From positions 3,226,056 through 3,290,055 of the forward strand of contig NZ_CM001974.1 in the NCBI RefSeq assembly GCF_000406105.1: a DNA stretch of 64,000 nucleotides, in the 5' to 3' direction. Position numbers and translations under genes: made by a program. Of this stretch, positions 37,775 to 46,761 are shown one piece after another. The DNA comes from Dickeya chrysanthemi NCPPB 402 (lineage in GTDB: Bacteria; Pseudomonadota; Gammaproteobacteria; Enterobacterales; Enterobacteriaceae). The notes beneath the pieces are model-generated. The model searched no databases and was not told the DNA's origin. It was given only the letters and a program-made list of their open reading frames with translations. How positions within the stretch are numbered: the first letter of the stretch is position 1; the number at the start of each line of letters is the position of its first letter.

Positions 37775-38833
37775 TCATGGCGTAATCGACACGCTTTTGA
37801 CCTGAGCGTAGAGACGTTGCCCGGCCGTCAACGCCAGTTCGTCCCGCGCCCAGGGCGTGATACGCGCCCATAGAATGTGCCCGCCGAGATCCAGCTTAAC
37901 CTCCACCTGTTCGCCGACCTCAATACATTCCACCACACGAGCCGACAGCACATTACGGATGCTGCTGGCTGCCGGACGTTGCGTCACCAGCGATACGTCC
38001 GCCGCGTTGATGCGAATACGCAGCACGCTGCCGTGCGGTGCGTCAACACGGCCGACCCACAGCGGCTGTTCACCCAGCGACAACGCCGTCATCGCGTAAC
38101 GCGGATGGTGCTCCATCACCGTCACCTTCAAAATGCTGCTCTGCTCTTCTCGCGGCAACCAGGCGCGCAGCGCATTGCCGGCCCAGACTTCTTCCAGCGA
38201 GCCTTGCGCTTTCACCCGCCCGTTATCCAATATCAGCACCCCGTCCGCCAGCCGCACCACCTCTTCCAGACTATGGCTGACGTACAAAATCGGCGTGTTG
38301 ACCTCACGGGCCAGTCGCTCCAGGTACGGTAGCAGTTCACGCTTGCGCGGTGCATCCAGCGACGCCAACGGCTCGTCCATCAGCAACAGTTCCGGTGCCG
38401 TCAGCAACGCACGGCCAATCGCCACCCGCTGTTTCTCCCCGCCGGACAACGTCAACGGATAGCGTTTCAGCAAATGCCCGATACCGAGCAACTGCACGAT
38501 ATCGTCGAACTGCGCCTGCATCGTCGCGGCCATGCCGTAACGTAAATTCCCTAATACCCGGTAGTGCGGGAAGAGTCGCGCATCCTGAAACACGTAACCG
38601 ATGCGGCGTTTCTCCGGCGGCAGGAACACCCCTTGCTCCCGATCGGACAGCACCCGATCGTTGAGCTGAATGCGCCCGCTATCCGGCCGGGTCAGGCCGA
38701 CAATCGCATTAATCAGCGAAGTTTTCCCGGCCCCCGAGACACCGAACACCGCGGTAATCCCGCTGGCCGGAAGCTGGGCGGCGACGCTGAGCGTCAGGTC
38801 GCCCAGTTGCTGGGTAAAATCCAGTTGCAGCAT
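37775..38833 (-). CDS. modC: molybdate ABC transporter ATP-binding protein
   Basis: Cytoplasmic ATPase of the molybdate importer, 352 aa. It has Walker [10 protein letters not shown] (about 30-38), signature LSGGEKQR, Walker [12 protein letters not shown] and a C-terminal MOP domain (about 285-350) that binds oxyanion and regulates transport. Its ATG overlaps the modB stop by one nucleotide (TAATG). It is the last gene of modABC. Confidence 0.97.
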   Translation of the reverse strand: MLQLDFTQQLGDLTLSVAAQLPASGITAVFGVSGAGKTSLINAIVGLTRPDSGRIQLNDRVLSDREQGVFLPPEKRRIGYVFQDARLFPHYRVLGNLRYGMAATMQAQFDDIVQLLGIGHLLKRYPLTLSGGEKQRVAIGRALLTAPELLLMDEPLASLDAPRKRELLPYLERLAREVNTPILYVSHSLEEVVRLADGVLILDNGRVKAQGSLEEVWAGNALRAWLPREEQSSILKVTVMEHHPRYAMTALSLGEQPLWVGRVDAPHGSVLRIRINAADVSLVTQRPAASSIRNVLSARVVECIEVGEQVEVKLDLGGHILWARITPWARDELALTAGQRLYAQVKSVSITP

Positions 38834-39522
38834 TATCCCCCCAACCGTTTACGGCTCCAGCGGGTGAGCCATTCCGACAACAGCAACGACACCAACGACA
38901 ACCCAATGGCGATAACGCACAAGCGAGCCGCCTGCATTTCCGCTCCCGGCGTTTCGATCAGCGTATACATGGCATTGGGAATGGTGCGGGTTTCGCCTGG
39001 AATATTGGACACAAAGGTGATGGTGGCGCCGAATTCCCCCAGCGACCGGGCGAACGCCAGTACGGTGCCGACAATAATACCCGGCAGCGTCAGCGGCAGC
39101 GTGATGGTGAAAAACACCCGCCAGCACCCGGCGCCCAGCGTACGCGCCGCCAGTTCCAGCCGGGTATCCACCGCCTCCAGCGCCAGCCGAATGGCGCGCA
39201 CCATCAACGGAAACGCCACCACCGCCGACGCCAGCGCCGCGCCATGCCAGCTAAAACTGAAGCTAAAGCCGAACCAGTGGTAAAGCCAGCTCCCCACCAC
39301 GCCTTTACGCCCCATGACGATCAGCAGCAAATAGCCGATCACCACCGGCGGCAGCACCAGCGGCAGATGGATCACGCTATCCAGCAGCGACTTACCGACA
39401 AAACGGCAACGCGCCAGTACCCAGGCGGCCAGAATACCCAGCGGCAAACTGCAACTGACCGCCACCAGCGATACTTTAAGGCTCAGCGCAACCGCCTGCC
39501 ATTCGTAATCACTGAGCAGCAT
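38833..39522 (-). CDS. modB: molybdate ABC transporter permease
   Basis: A 229-aa inner-membrane permease with about five membrane spans and the BPD-type coupling region [20 protein letters not shown] followed by a second conserved loop [16 protein letters not shown]. It imports molybdate delivered by ModA. Its start overlaps the end of modA by 14 nt and its stop overlaps modC, so the operon is translationally coupled. Confidence 0.97.
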   Translation of the reverse strand: MLLSDYEWQAVALSLKVSLVAVSCSLPLGILAAWVLARCRFVGKSLLDSVIHLPLVLPPVVIGYLLLIVMGRKGVVGSWLYHWFGFSFSFSWHGAALASAVVAFPLMVRAIRLALEAVDTRLELAARTLGAGCWRVFFTITLPLTLPGIIVGTVLAFARSLGEFGATITFVSNIPGETRTIPNAMYTLIETPGAEMQAARLCVIAIGLSLVSLLLSEWLTRWSRKRLGG

Positions 39523-40294
39523 TAACCGGCGTAAATCCGTATTGTTTAAACACGACGGCAGCCTGCGGGGTTTTCAGGTAATCAAAGAAGGCTTTGACTG
39601 CCGGCGTATTGTGGCCTTTGACGATAGCCATCGGATATTCCACCGGTTTATGGGTGTTATCCGGGAAAATGCCGACCACTTTCACCTTCGTACTGGCGAC
39701 GGCGTCCGACCCGTAGACAATCCCCAACGGCGCTTCTTCACGCTCCACCAGCACCATGGCCGCCCGCACGTCATTAGCGCGTGCCATCAGCGGCGACAGC
39801 GTGTCCCAGGCGTTCAGTTTCTGCAACGCTTCTTTGGCGTAGATCCCCGCCGGCACGTGATCCGGATCGCCGACCGACAAACGCCCGCCGTTCAGCAGCG
39901 CTTTCCAGTCGGTCTTGTCATCGATCTTGAAGCCTTTCGTCTCGGCGGATTTAGGGGCAATCACCACCAGTTGGTTCCCCAGCAAGGTATAGCGGGTATC
40001 GTTTTCGGTCAGTTGTTTACCCTGAGCGTAATCCATCCACTGTTGATCGGCCGAGATAAACAGGTCGGCGGGGGCGCCTTGTTCTATCTGGCGCGCCAAC
40101 GTTGAGGATGAAGCATAGGACGCCACGATGGAAACCTGCTTTTCCTTTTGGTATTGCGCGGCGATATCCTGTAATGCATTGGTCAGCGAGGCGGCGGCAA
40201 ACACCGTCACTTTATCCTGCGCCAGCGCCGTGTTTGCACTCATACCCAGAGTTAACGCAGCGGCCGTCAACCAATAATTCCATTGCTGTTTCAT
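39509..40294 (-). CDS. modA: periplasmic molybdate-binding protein
   Basis: Class II periplasmic binding protein of 261 aa with a cleaved signal peptide (1-25, ending ALA). The mature start DKVTVFAAASLTNALQDIA carries the serine used to bind molybdate or tungstate. Other family stretches are SYASSSTLARQIEQGAPAD and GDPDHVPAGIYAKEAL. The ATG at 40294 with AGGAGAGAG upstream is chosen over an open frame extending 33 codons further. A ModE operator lies just upstream. Confidence 0.97.
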   Translation of the reverse strand: MKQQWNYWLTAAALTLGMSANTALAQDKVTVFAAASLTNALQDIAAQYQKEKQVSIVASYASSSTLARQIEQGAPADLFISADQQWMDYAQGKQLTENDTRYTLLGNQLVVIAPKSAETKGFKIDDKTDWKALLNGGRLSVGDPDHVPAGIYAKEALQKLNAWDTLSPLMARANDVRAAMVLVEREEAPLGIVYGSDAVASTKVKVVGIFPDNTHKPVEYPMAIVKGHNTPAVKAFFDYLKTPQAAVVFKQYGFTPVNAAQ

Positions 40295-40310
40295 TCTCTC
40301 TCCTGATATT

Positions 40311-40338
40311 TTCGTTATGTAGTTAATCACATAACGAT
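40311..40338 (-). promoter_or_regulatory. ModE operator of modABC
   Basis: Inverted repeat with arms TCGTTATGT (40312-40320) and ACATAACGA (40329-40337) around an 8-bp spacer. This fits the ModE box (CGNTATATA type arms ending AACGAT) and sits 17-44 bp upstream of the modA start. Molybdate-loaded ModE, encoded at 40775, would repress the operon here. Confidence 0.88.
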
Positions 40339-40377
40339 AAATACAGAATATCCATCGCATTGTCATTGTTCTTAAGC

Positions 40378-40402
40378 AAAAAAAATCCGGCAAACGCCGG
40401 AT
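40378..40402 (-). terminator. intrinsic terminator after acrZ
   Basis: On the minus strand the stem AATCCGGC / GCCGGATT with a GTTT loop is followed by a run of T, 27 nt after the acrZ stop. Confidence 0.85.
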
Positions 40403-40428
40403 TCGTCAAAACAGGAAATCGAGAGAGA

Positions 40429-40578
40429 TTATTTACGCGCCACGGAAGACTCGCGATGGCCGAAGGCGGAAAACAGGTTGAATACTTCGCCCAGCACATA
40501 AATAGCCCCCAAAATCAGTGCCATCATCACCGGCACCATGCACACCGCAAACACCAAGCTTTTCAGCAATTCAAACAT
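40429..40578 (-). CDS. acrZ: AcrAB-TolC accessory small membrane protein AcrZ
   Basis: A 49-aa single-span inner-membrane protein beginning [12 protein letters not shown] and containing [20 protein letters not shown] before a short basic tail ending SVARK. The sequence and the position between modA and modE match E. coli AcrZ (YbhT), which binds AcrB and changes its drug preference. In E. coli its expression is linked to envelope-stress regulators and to ModE. The ATG at 40578 is preceded by a GA-rich stretch (GATGAGGTCG). Confidence 0.93.
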   Translation of the reverse strand: MFELLKSLVFAVCMVPVMMALILGAIYVLGEVFNLFSAFGHRESSVARK

Positions 40579-40774
40579 ATCGACCTCATCTTTCACCATG
40601 GCTGGCCGTTACAACGCCAGCATCTCATTGATTCAGGGTAGGCTATCCTGACCCTATTGCTGCCAACGAGTTTACCTGAATCGCCGGAATTAGAGCGGCC
40701 ATTTGTGCGGTTTGCCTGTTTGACGCAAAACGATGACAATACAAACGATTAGCGGCCCAGATACGGATGTGATC

Positions 40775-41602
40775 ATGCAAGCAGAAATTCTTCTTACCCT
40801 CAAACTCCAGCAACGGCTCTTCGCCGACCCGCGTCGCATCGCACTACTCAAGCAAGTGCAGCAAACCGGCTCCATCAGCCAGGGAGCGCGGCTGGCCGAT
40901 ATCAGCTACAAAAGCGCCTGGGACGCGATTAATGAAATGAATCAGTTGTCGGAGCAAACCATCGTTGAGCGCACCACCGGCGGTAAAGGCGGCGGCGGTG
41001 CGGTGCTGACGCGTTACGGTGAACGGCTGCTGCAACTGTATGATCTGTTAGGGCAGATTCAACAGAAAGCCTTTGATGTCCTGCAAGACGATACGCTGCC
41101 GCTGGACAGCCTGCTGGCGGCTATCGCCCGTTTTTCGCTGCAAACCAGCGCTCGCAACCAGTTTTTCGGCACCGTTCTGGAACGTGATCGGCAACAGGTA
41201 CAACAGCACCTGTCCATCCTGCTGGCGGATGGTCATACCCGCATTCAAGGCGCACTGACTCAACAAAGTGCCGACAGGCTGCAACTGACCAGCGGCAAAG
41301 AAGTGCTGGCGTTAATCAAAGCCCCCTGGGTCACCGTCACCCCGCAAAAGGAACCGACGCCGGCTCACGACAATGTGCCAGCTCACGACAATGCGCCGGC
41401 TCACGATAATGTATTGCCGGGCCGTATCAGCAGCCTGCAGCCCGGCTCGGCGCACAGTGAAGTGCTGGTGACGTTGGAAGGCGGCGAAGTGGTATGCGCC
41501 ACCTTGTCCAACGATGAGGTAACGCGGCAAGGCTTACAGCCGGGGATGGCGGTCTACGCCAGTTTTAATGCCGACCAGGTGATTATCGCCACCCTGTGCT
41601 AA
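40775..41602 (+). CDS. modE: molybdate-responsive transcriptional regulator ModE
   Basis: A dimeric regulator of 275 aa. The N-terminal winged helix-turn-helix (about 1-115) includes SISQGARLADISYKSAWDAINEMN and the ERTTGGKGGGGAVLTRYG wing. Two MOP domains bind molybdate (about 125-195 and 215-275, ending VIIATLC). The protein is 13 residues longer than E. coli ModE. The excess is a tandem repeat PAHDN(V/A) between the MOP domains (residues 197-214). The start at 40775 matches the E. coli N-terminus MQAEILLTLKLQQ. Confidence 0.95.
   Translation: MQAEILLTLKLQQRLFADPRRIALLKQVQQTGSISQGARLADISYKSAWDAINEMNQLSEQTIVERTTGGKGGGGAVLTRYGERLLQLYDLLGQIQQKAFDVLQDDTLPLDSLLAAIARFSLQTSARNQFFGTVLERDRQQVQQHLSILLADGHTRIQGALTQQSADRLQLTSGKEVLALIKAPWVTVTPQKEPTPAHDNVPAHDNAPAHDNVLPGRISSLQPGSAHSEVLVTLEGGEVVCATLSNDEVTRQGLQPGMAVYASFNADQVIIATLC
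41363..41416 (+). repeat. 3 x 18-bp in-frame tandem repeat within modE
   Basis: Units at 41363-41380, 41381-41398 and 41399-41416 each begin GCTCACGA(C/T)AATG and encode AHDN-x-(P/L). They fall in the linker between the two MOP domains. Confidence 0.9.
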
Positions 41603-41684
41603 CACACCCGATATCACGTACCTTGACAAGCCGCTTGCTTAGCTTTACCCGTAACAAGTCCGTCATTTTGTAAAGGGAATCATC

Positions 41685-43154
41685 ATGTCATTGCTGCACA
41701 TCCAGCAGGCGCAGTTCCGGTTAAGCGACACCCGGATGATGCGTCTGGATGAACTCAAGCTACATCAGGAACAATGCTGGGCGTTCGTCGGCGCCAACGG
41801 CAGCGGAAAATCGGCGCTGGCGCGCGCACTCTGTGGCGAATTACTGCTGCTGTCGGGGCAACGACGGTGTGACTTTCAGCGCGTGGCGCGCCTCTCCTTC
41901 GAACAACTGCAACAGTTGGTGTCGCTTGAGTGGCAGCGCAACAATACGGATATGCTGAGCGCCGATGAAGACGACACCGGGCGCACCGCCGCCGAAGTGA
42001 TTCAGGACAGCGTACACGACGCCGAACGCTGCGGTCGGTTGGCCGCGCAATTCGGCATCGCCCATTTATTAAACCGGCGCTTCAAATACCTCTCTACCGG
42101 CGAAACCCGCAAAACCATGCTGTGTCAGGCGCTGATGGCGCAGCCGGACCTGCTGATTCTTGACGAACCGTTCGACGGGCTGGACGTCGCCTCACGCGCG
42201 CAGTTGATCGAACTGTTGGCGTCGCTAGCGGCGCAAGGGCAAGCGCTGGTGCTAATCCTCAACCGCTTTGAAGATATTCCGGACTTCATCGGGCAGGTCG
42301 GCGTGCTGGCGGACTGTACCCTGACCCGGCAAGGCGCACGTGAAGCGATTTTGTCCGATGCGCTGGTATCACAACTGGCACACAGCGAAACGCTGGTCGA
42401 TAGCGCATTGCCGGAAGCGGAAGACCCGCAACAATCCCCCATTTTGCCGCCGGATCAACCCCGTATTCGGCTACTGCATGGCGTGGTGAGCTACAACGAT
42501 CGCCGCATTCTCGACGATTTGAGCTGGGAAGTGCTGCCGGGCCAGCACTGGCAAATCGTCGGGCCGAACGGCGCGGGTAAGTCCACCCTGCTCAGCCTGA
42601 TCACCGGCGACCACCCGCAGGGCTACAGCAACGACCTGACGCTGTTTGGCCGCCGGCGCGGCAGCGGCGAAACCATCTGGGACATCAAGCGCCACATCGG
42701 CTATGTCAGCAGCAGCCTGCATCTGGAGTACCGCGTCAGCACCAGCCTGCGCAATGTGATCCTGTCCGGGTTTTTCGATTCTATCGGCATTTATCAGGCG
42801 GTATCCGATCGCCAGCGTTTTCTCGCCGCCCAATGGCTGGCGCTGCTCGGGCTACCGGACAGCGTGGCCGATGCCCCGTTTCAGTCACTCTCCTGGGGAC
42901 AACAACGGCTGGCGCTGATTGTGCGTGCACTGGTGAAACACCCGGCCTTGCTGATTCTGGACGAACCGCTACAGGGATTAGACCCGCTCAACCGCCAGCT
43001 TATCCGGCGCTGGCTGGATATTTTGATCGGTCAGGGACACACCCAACTGTTGTTTGTTTCACACCATGCGCAAGACGCACCGGATTGCATTACCCATCGT
43101 CTCACGTTCGTCGCCGACGGCGACGGCTACCGTTACCTGACGGAAAGCCGCTGA
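41685..43154 (+). CDS. modF: dual ABC ATPase ModF
   Basis: A soluble ABC protein of 489 aa with two complete nucleotide-binding domains: the first with GANGSGKSAL (about 37) and LSTGETRK, the second with GPNGAGKSTL (about 295) and LSWGQQRLALI. Walker B segments are LLILDEPFDGLD and LLILDEPLQGLD. No membrane partner is encoded nearby. In E. coli modF lies downstream of modE and is linked to molybdenum metabolism, but its biochemical role is unclear. The gene follows modE by 82 bp. Confidence 0.94.
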   Translation: MSLLHIQQAQFRLSDTRMMRLDELKLHQEQCWAFVGANGSGKSALARALCGELLLLSGQRRCDFQRVARLSFEQLQQLVSLEWQRNNTDMLSADEDDTGRTAAEVIQDSVHDAERCGRLAAQFGIAHLLNRRFKYLSTGETRKTMLCQALMAQPDLLILDEPFDGLDVASRAQLIELLASLAAQGQALVLILNRFEDIPDFIGQVGVLADCTLTRQGAREAILSDALVSQLAHSETLVDSALPEAEDPQQSPILPPDQPRIRLLHGVVSYNDRRILDDLSWEVLPGQHWQIVGPNGAGKSTLLSLITGDHPQGYSNDLTLFGRRRGSGETIWDIKRHIGYVSSSLHLEYRVSTSLRNVILSGFFDSIGIYQAVSDRQRFLAAQWLALLGLPDSVADAPFQSLSWGQQRLALIVRALVKHPALLILDEPLQGLDPLNRQLIRRWLDILIGQGHTQLLFVSHHAQDAPDCITHRLTFVADGDGYRYLTESR

Positions 43155-43218
43155 CGCGCTCACTCACGGTTTCGCTTCAGGCGAAACCGTCGCCTTACCC
43201 GCAGCAACGAACGCTTTA

Positions 43219-43234
43219 GTGATAACGTTACCAC
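43219..43234 (+). promoter_or_regulatory. GalR/GalS-type operator upstream of galE
   Basis: The 16-mer GTGATAACGTTACCAC is a near-perfect palindrome (one mismatch) that fits the LacI/GalR-family gal operator pattern GTG-n4-CG-n4-CAC. It lies about 195 bp upstream of galE and about 40 bp before a possible -10 box. Confidence 0.65.
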
Positions 43235-43272
43235 GAAGAATGTAACGTATTTCACTCGACGCCACATCGCGC

Positions 43273-43278
43273 TATGCT
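43273..43278 (+). promoter_or_regulatory. possible gal operon -10 box
   Basis: TATGCT resembles the TATGGT -10 of E. coli galP1. It lies downstream of the GalR-type operator with no clear -35, as in CRP-dependent gal promoters. Assignment is by analogy only. Confidence 0.4.
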
Positions 43279-43411
43279 GGTCGTTCACCACTCTGGGAAC
43301 AGGTGAAAAGTGAGCCGGTAGCCTTAATTATCGCTATTTACGGCGCTGATCACCTTTTTCCCGCCATGGTCATGCTATTTTTCCAATCAGTTTTCTGTAA
43401 CAGAGGTCATT

Positions 43412-44428
43412 ATGAAAGTATTGGTTACAGGTGGTAGCGGTTACATAGGAAGTCATACCTGTGTGCAACTGATCGCCGCCGGTCATCAGCCGGTTATTCT
43501 CGACAACCTGTGCAACAGTAAAGCCAGCGTAGTAAACGCCATTGCCCACGTCAGCGGGCAGACGCCGGTGTTTTATCAAGGCGATATCCGCGACGGCAGT
43601 CTGTTGCAGACGATTTTTGCCGAGCACGATATCGGTGCCGTGATCCACTTCGCCGGCCTGAAAGCGGTGGGCGAATCGGTACGCGAACCCATCAGTTATT
43701 ACGATAACAACGTCTACGGCACGCTGACGCTGGTGGAAGCCATGAAGCACGCCGGCGTTAAGACACTGATTTTCAGCTCTTCCGCCACCGTCTACGGCGA
43801 CCAGCCGCAAATCCCGTACCAGGAAAGCTTCCCCACCGGCACCCCCGCCAGCCCGTATGGCCGCAGCAAACTGATGGTAGAGCAGATCCTGCAGGATTTG
43901 CAGCGCGCGGAGCCGGACTGGAGCGTGGTGCTGCTGCGCTACTTTAACCCGGTGGGCGCGCACCCGTCGGGCGAGATGGGCGAAGACCCGCAGGGCGTGC
44001 CCAACAACCTGATGCCTTACATTGCGCAGGTGGCGGTAGGCCGCCGCGACTCGCTGGCGATTTTCGGTAATGATTACCCGACCGTCGACGGCACCGGCGT
44101 GCGAGACTACATCCATGTGGTGGATTTGGCCGATGGTCATGTCGCCGCCATGAATACTCTGCACGGCAAGCCCGGCGTACACACCTACAACCTTGGCGCC
44201 GGCGTCGGCTACAGCGTGCTGCAAGTGGTGGAAGCCTTCAGCCGCGCCTGCGGCAAGCCGCTGCCGTATCATTTTGCGCCCCGCCGCGACGGCGACCTGC
44301 CCGCTTACTGGGCCGACGCGGAAAAAGCCGCTCGCGAACTTAACTGGCGCGTCAGCCTGACGCTGGACGAGATGGCCGCCGATACCTGGCGCTGGCAATC
44401 CCGCCATCCGAACGGCTTTTCAGACTGA
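43412..44428 (+). CDS. galE: UDP-glucose 4-epimerase
   Basis: Leloir-pathway epimerase interconverting UDP-galactose and UDP-glucose, 338 aa as in E. coli. Visible are GGSGYIGSHT (7-16), SSSATVYGD with the catalytic serine region, YGRSK (Tyr and Lys of the catalytic pair, about 149-153) and the substrate loop PVGAHPSGEMGEDP. It is the first gene of galETKM. Besides galactose use it can supply UDP-galactose for surface polysaccharides. Confidence 0.98.
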   Translation: MKVLVTGGSGYIGSHTCVQLIAAGHQPVILDNLCNSKASVVNAIAHVSGQTPVFYQGDIRDGSLLQTIFAEHDIGAVIHFAGLKAVGESVREPISYYDNNVYGTLTLVEAMKHAGVKTLIFSSSATVYGDQPQIPYQESFPTGTPASPYGRSKLMVEQILQDLQRAEPDWSVVLLRYFNPVGAHPSGEMGEDPQGVPNNLMPYIAQVAVGRRDSLAIFGNDYPTVDGTGVRDYIHVVDLADGHVAAMNTLHGKPGVHTYNLGAGVGYSVLQVVEAFSRACGKPLPYHFAPRRDGDLPAYWADAEKAARELNWRVSLTLDEMAADTWRWQSRHPNGFSD

Positions 44429-44433
44429 TTAAC

Positions 44434-44502
44434 ACGGGGGGAGCCCCGTTTTCAGCCCGTACTCTTTTCCCGGAAACCACGTTTCAATGGCAGACGTGGT
44501 TT
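44434..44502 (+). promoter_or_regulatory. two hairpins in the galE-galT gap
   Basis: Hairpin one pairs ACGGGG (44434-44439) with CCCCGT (44444-44449) and is followed by TTTT, like a weak terminator. Hairpin two pairs AAACCACGT (44474-44482) with ACGTGGTTT (44494-44502). Together they could cause partial termination or protect mRNA ends, adjusting galE relative to galTKM. Confidence 0.5.
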
Positions 44503-44524
44503 CGATAACACAGAAGGTATCCCC

Positions 44525-45613
44525 ATGGCGTACTTTGATCCCGTTGAACATCCGCATCGTCGCTACAACCCGCTGACCGGCCAGTGGGTACTGGTGTCGC
44601 CGCACCGCGCCAAACGTCCGTGGCAAGGGCAGCAGGAAAGCGTGTCGAGCGATCCGTTACCCTCGCATGATCCCAGTTGCTTTCTCTGCCCCGGCAACGA
44701 ACGGGTCACCGGCGATACCAACCCTGACTATCAGGGTACCTTTGTGTTCACCAACGATTTTGCCGCGCTGATGGCAGATACCCCGCCTGCCCCAGAAAGC
44801 AACGACCCGCTGATGCGCTGCCAAAGTGCGCGCGGCACCAGCCGGGTGATCTGTTTTTCACCAGACCACAGTAAAACCCTGCCGGAACTGCCGCTCAGCG
44901 CGCTCGAACAGGTAGTCGCGACATGGCAACAACAGAGCGCCGAACTGGGGAAAACCTACCCGTGGGTGCAGGTGTTTGAAAACAAAGGAGCGGCGATGGG
45001 CTGTTCCAACCCGCATCCGCACGGCCAGATCTGGGCCAACGATTTCCTGCCCAACGAAGCGGAACGGGAAGATCGACTGCAACGCGACTATTTCCAGCAG
45101 TACGGTTCGCCGTTGCTGGTGGACTACCTGCAACGCGAATTGCAGGATGGCGCGCGGCATGTGGTGGAAACCGAGCATTGGCTGGCGGTGGTGCCCTATT
45201 GGGCTGCCTGGCCGTTCGAAACGCTGTTATTGCCCAAAGCCCACACCCTGCGCCTGCCGGATGTCACCGCAGAACAGCGACAGGATCTGGCGCTGGCGCT
45301 GAAGCAGCTCACCAGCCGCTACGACAACCTGTTCCAGACCTCATTCCCTTATTCCATGGGCTGGCACGGCGCCCCGTTTACCGACGGTGATCACCCGCAC
45401 TGGCAGTTACACGCGCATTTTTATCCGCCGTTGCTGCGTTCCGCTACTGTGCGTAAGTTCATGGTCGGCTATGAAATGCTGGCGGAAACCCAGCGTGATT
45501 TGACCGCTGAACAAGCCGCGGAACGGCTGCGGGCCGTCAGCGATATTCATTACCGTGACGACACCCATTACCGTGACGACAGTCACTCTCATGATTCAGG
45601 AGTTCAGGCATGA
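44525..45613 (+). CDS. galT: galactose-1-phosphate uridylyltransferase
   Basis: Transfers UMP from UDP-glucose to galactose-1-phosphate. The 362-aa protein has the zinc/uridine region [13 protein letters not shown] and the active-site NPHPHGQIW (His-Pro-His, near residue 166), then the [11 protein letters not shown] metal-binding stretch. It is 14 residues longer than E. coli GalT. The excess is a C-terminal tail with [13 protein letters not shown], encoded by an 18-bp tandem repeat. Its stop overlaps the galK start. Confidence 0.97.
   Translation: MAYFDPVEHPHRRYNPLTGQWVLVSPHRAKRPWQGQQESVSSDPLPSHDPSCFLCPGNERVTGDTNPDYQGTFVFTNDFAALMADTPPAPESNDPLMRCQSARGTSRVICFSPDHSKTLPELPLSALEQVVATWQQQSAELGKTYPWVQVFENKGAAMGCSNPHPHGQIWANDFLPNEAEREDRLQRDYFQQYGSPLLVDYLQRELQDGARHVVETEHWLAVVPYWAAWPFETLLLPKAHTLRLPDVTAEQRQDLALALKQLTSRYDNLFQTSFPYSMGWHGAPFTDGDHPHWQLHAHFYPPLLRSATVRKFMVGYEMLAETQRDLTAEQAAERLRAVSDIHYRDDTHYRDDSHSHDSGVQA
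45548..45583 (+). repeat. 2 x 18-bp in-frame tandem repeat at the galT 3' end
   Basis: Units 45548-45565 and 45566-45583 share CATTACCGTGACGACA and differ at the last two bases. They encode HYRDDT and HYRDDS. Confidence 0.9.
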
Positions 45614-46761
45614 CCTTATCAGCACGCACCCAGGCGGTTTTCCAGCAACAGTTCGGTTACCCGGCAGCCCTTACCGTGCAGGCTCCGGGCCGGGTCAACC
45701 TGATAGGCGAGCATACCGACTACAACGATGGTTTTGTGCTGCCTTGCGCCATCAACTATTCCACCACCATCAGCGCCGCCCCGCGCGATGACCGGCAAAT
45801 CCGGGTGATTGCGGTGGACTACGACAGCCAGCAGGATCAATTTTCGCTGGACGCATCGATCGAACATCACCCGCAGTGGCAGTGGGCGAACTATGTGCGC
45901 GGCGTCATCAAGCATCTGAAAAACCGCAGCGATGCCTTTGGCGGCGCGGATCTGGTGATAAGCGGCGACGTGCCGCAGGGCGCGGGTCTGAGTTCGTCGG
46001 CGTCGTTGGAAGTGGCGGTCGGCAAGGCGATTCAGGCGCTGTATCAGCTACCGCTGGACAATGTGGCGCTGGCGCTTAACGGCCAGGAAGCGGAGAACCA
46101 GTTCGTCGGTTGTAACTGCGGCATTATGGACCAGATGATTTCAGCACAAGGCCAGCGCGGCCACGCGTTGCTGATCGACTGCCGCTCGCTGGAAACGCGT
46201 GCGGTGTCGATGCCGGACAACGTAGCGGTGATGATCATCAACTCCAACGTCAAACGCGGTCTGGTGGACAGCGAGTACAACACCCGCCGCCAGCAGTGCG
46301 AAGCCGCCGCGCGCCATTTTCAGGTCAAGGCGCTGCGTGACGTCAGCGAAGCGGACTTCGCCGCCCGCGTGGCCGGGCTGGATGAGGTAACGGCGCGCCG
46401 TGCACGCCACATCATTACCGAGAACGACCGCACGCTGGCGGCAGCCGAGGCCTTAACGCGCGGCGACCTGCGCCAGATGGGCGAACTGATGGCCGCCTCT
46501 CACGTCTCAATGCGGGATGATTTCGAAATCACGGTACCGCCGATCGATACGCTGGTGGAGATCGTCAAAGCGGTGATCGGCGATGAAGGCGGTGTACGCA
46601 TGACCGGCGGTGGATTTGGTGGCTGTATCGTGGCGTTGATCCCACAACAGCATGTCACCGCGGTGCAAAATGCCGTGATGCGGGAGTATCCGGCGAAAAC
46701 CGGATTACAACCGACCTGTTACGTCTGCCAGGCCTCGCCAGGAGCCGGTTATGTCGAATGA
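45610..46761 (+). CDS. galK: galactokinase
   Basis: Phosphorylates galactose at C1 with ATP. The 383-aa GHMP kinase has the galactokinase signature [19 protein letters not shown] (about 28-46), the ATP-binding loop [15 protein letters not shown] (about 120-134) and the late [13 protein letters not shown] (about 336-348). Length equals the E. coli enzyme plus one. It overlaps galT by 4 nt and galM by 11 nt. Confidence 0.98.
   Translation: MTLSARTQAVFQQQFGYPAALTVQAPGRVNLIGEHTDYNDGFVLPCAINYSTTISAAPRDDRQIRVIAVDYDSQQDQFSLDASIEHHPQWQWANYVRGVIKHLKNRSDAFGGADLVISGDVPQGAGLSSSASLEVAVGKAIQALYQLPLDNVALALNGQEAENQFVGCNCGIMDQMISAQGQRGHALLIDCRSLETRAVSMPDNVAVMIINSNVKRGLVDSEYNTRRQQCEAAARHFQVKALRDVSEADFAARVAGLDEVTARRARHIITENDRTLAAAEALTRGDLRQMGELMAASHVSMRDDFEITVPPIDTLVEIVKAVIGDEGGVRMTGGGFGGCIVALIPQQHVTAVQNAVMREYPAKTGLQPTCYVCQASPGAGYVE

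Noticed and set aside
43370..44407. 345-aa minus-strand frame over galE
   Set aside because: Antisense to a perfect galE; Ala/His/Gly-rich composition without domains.
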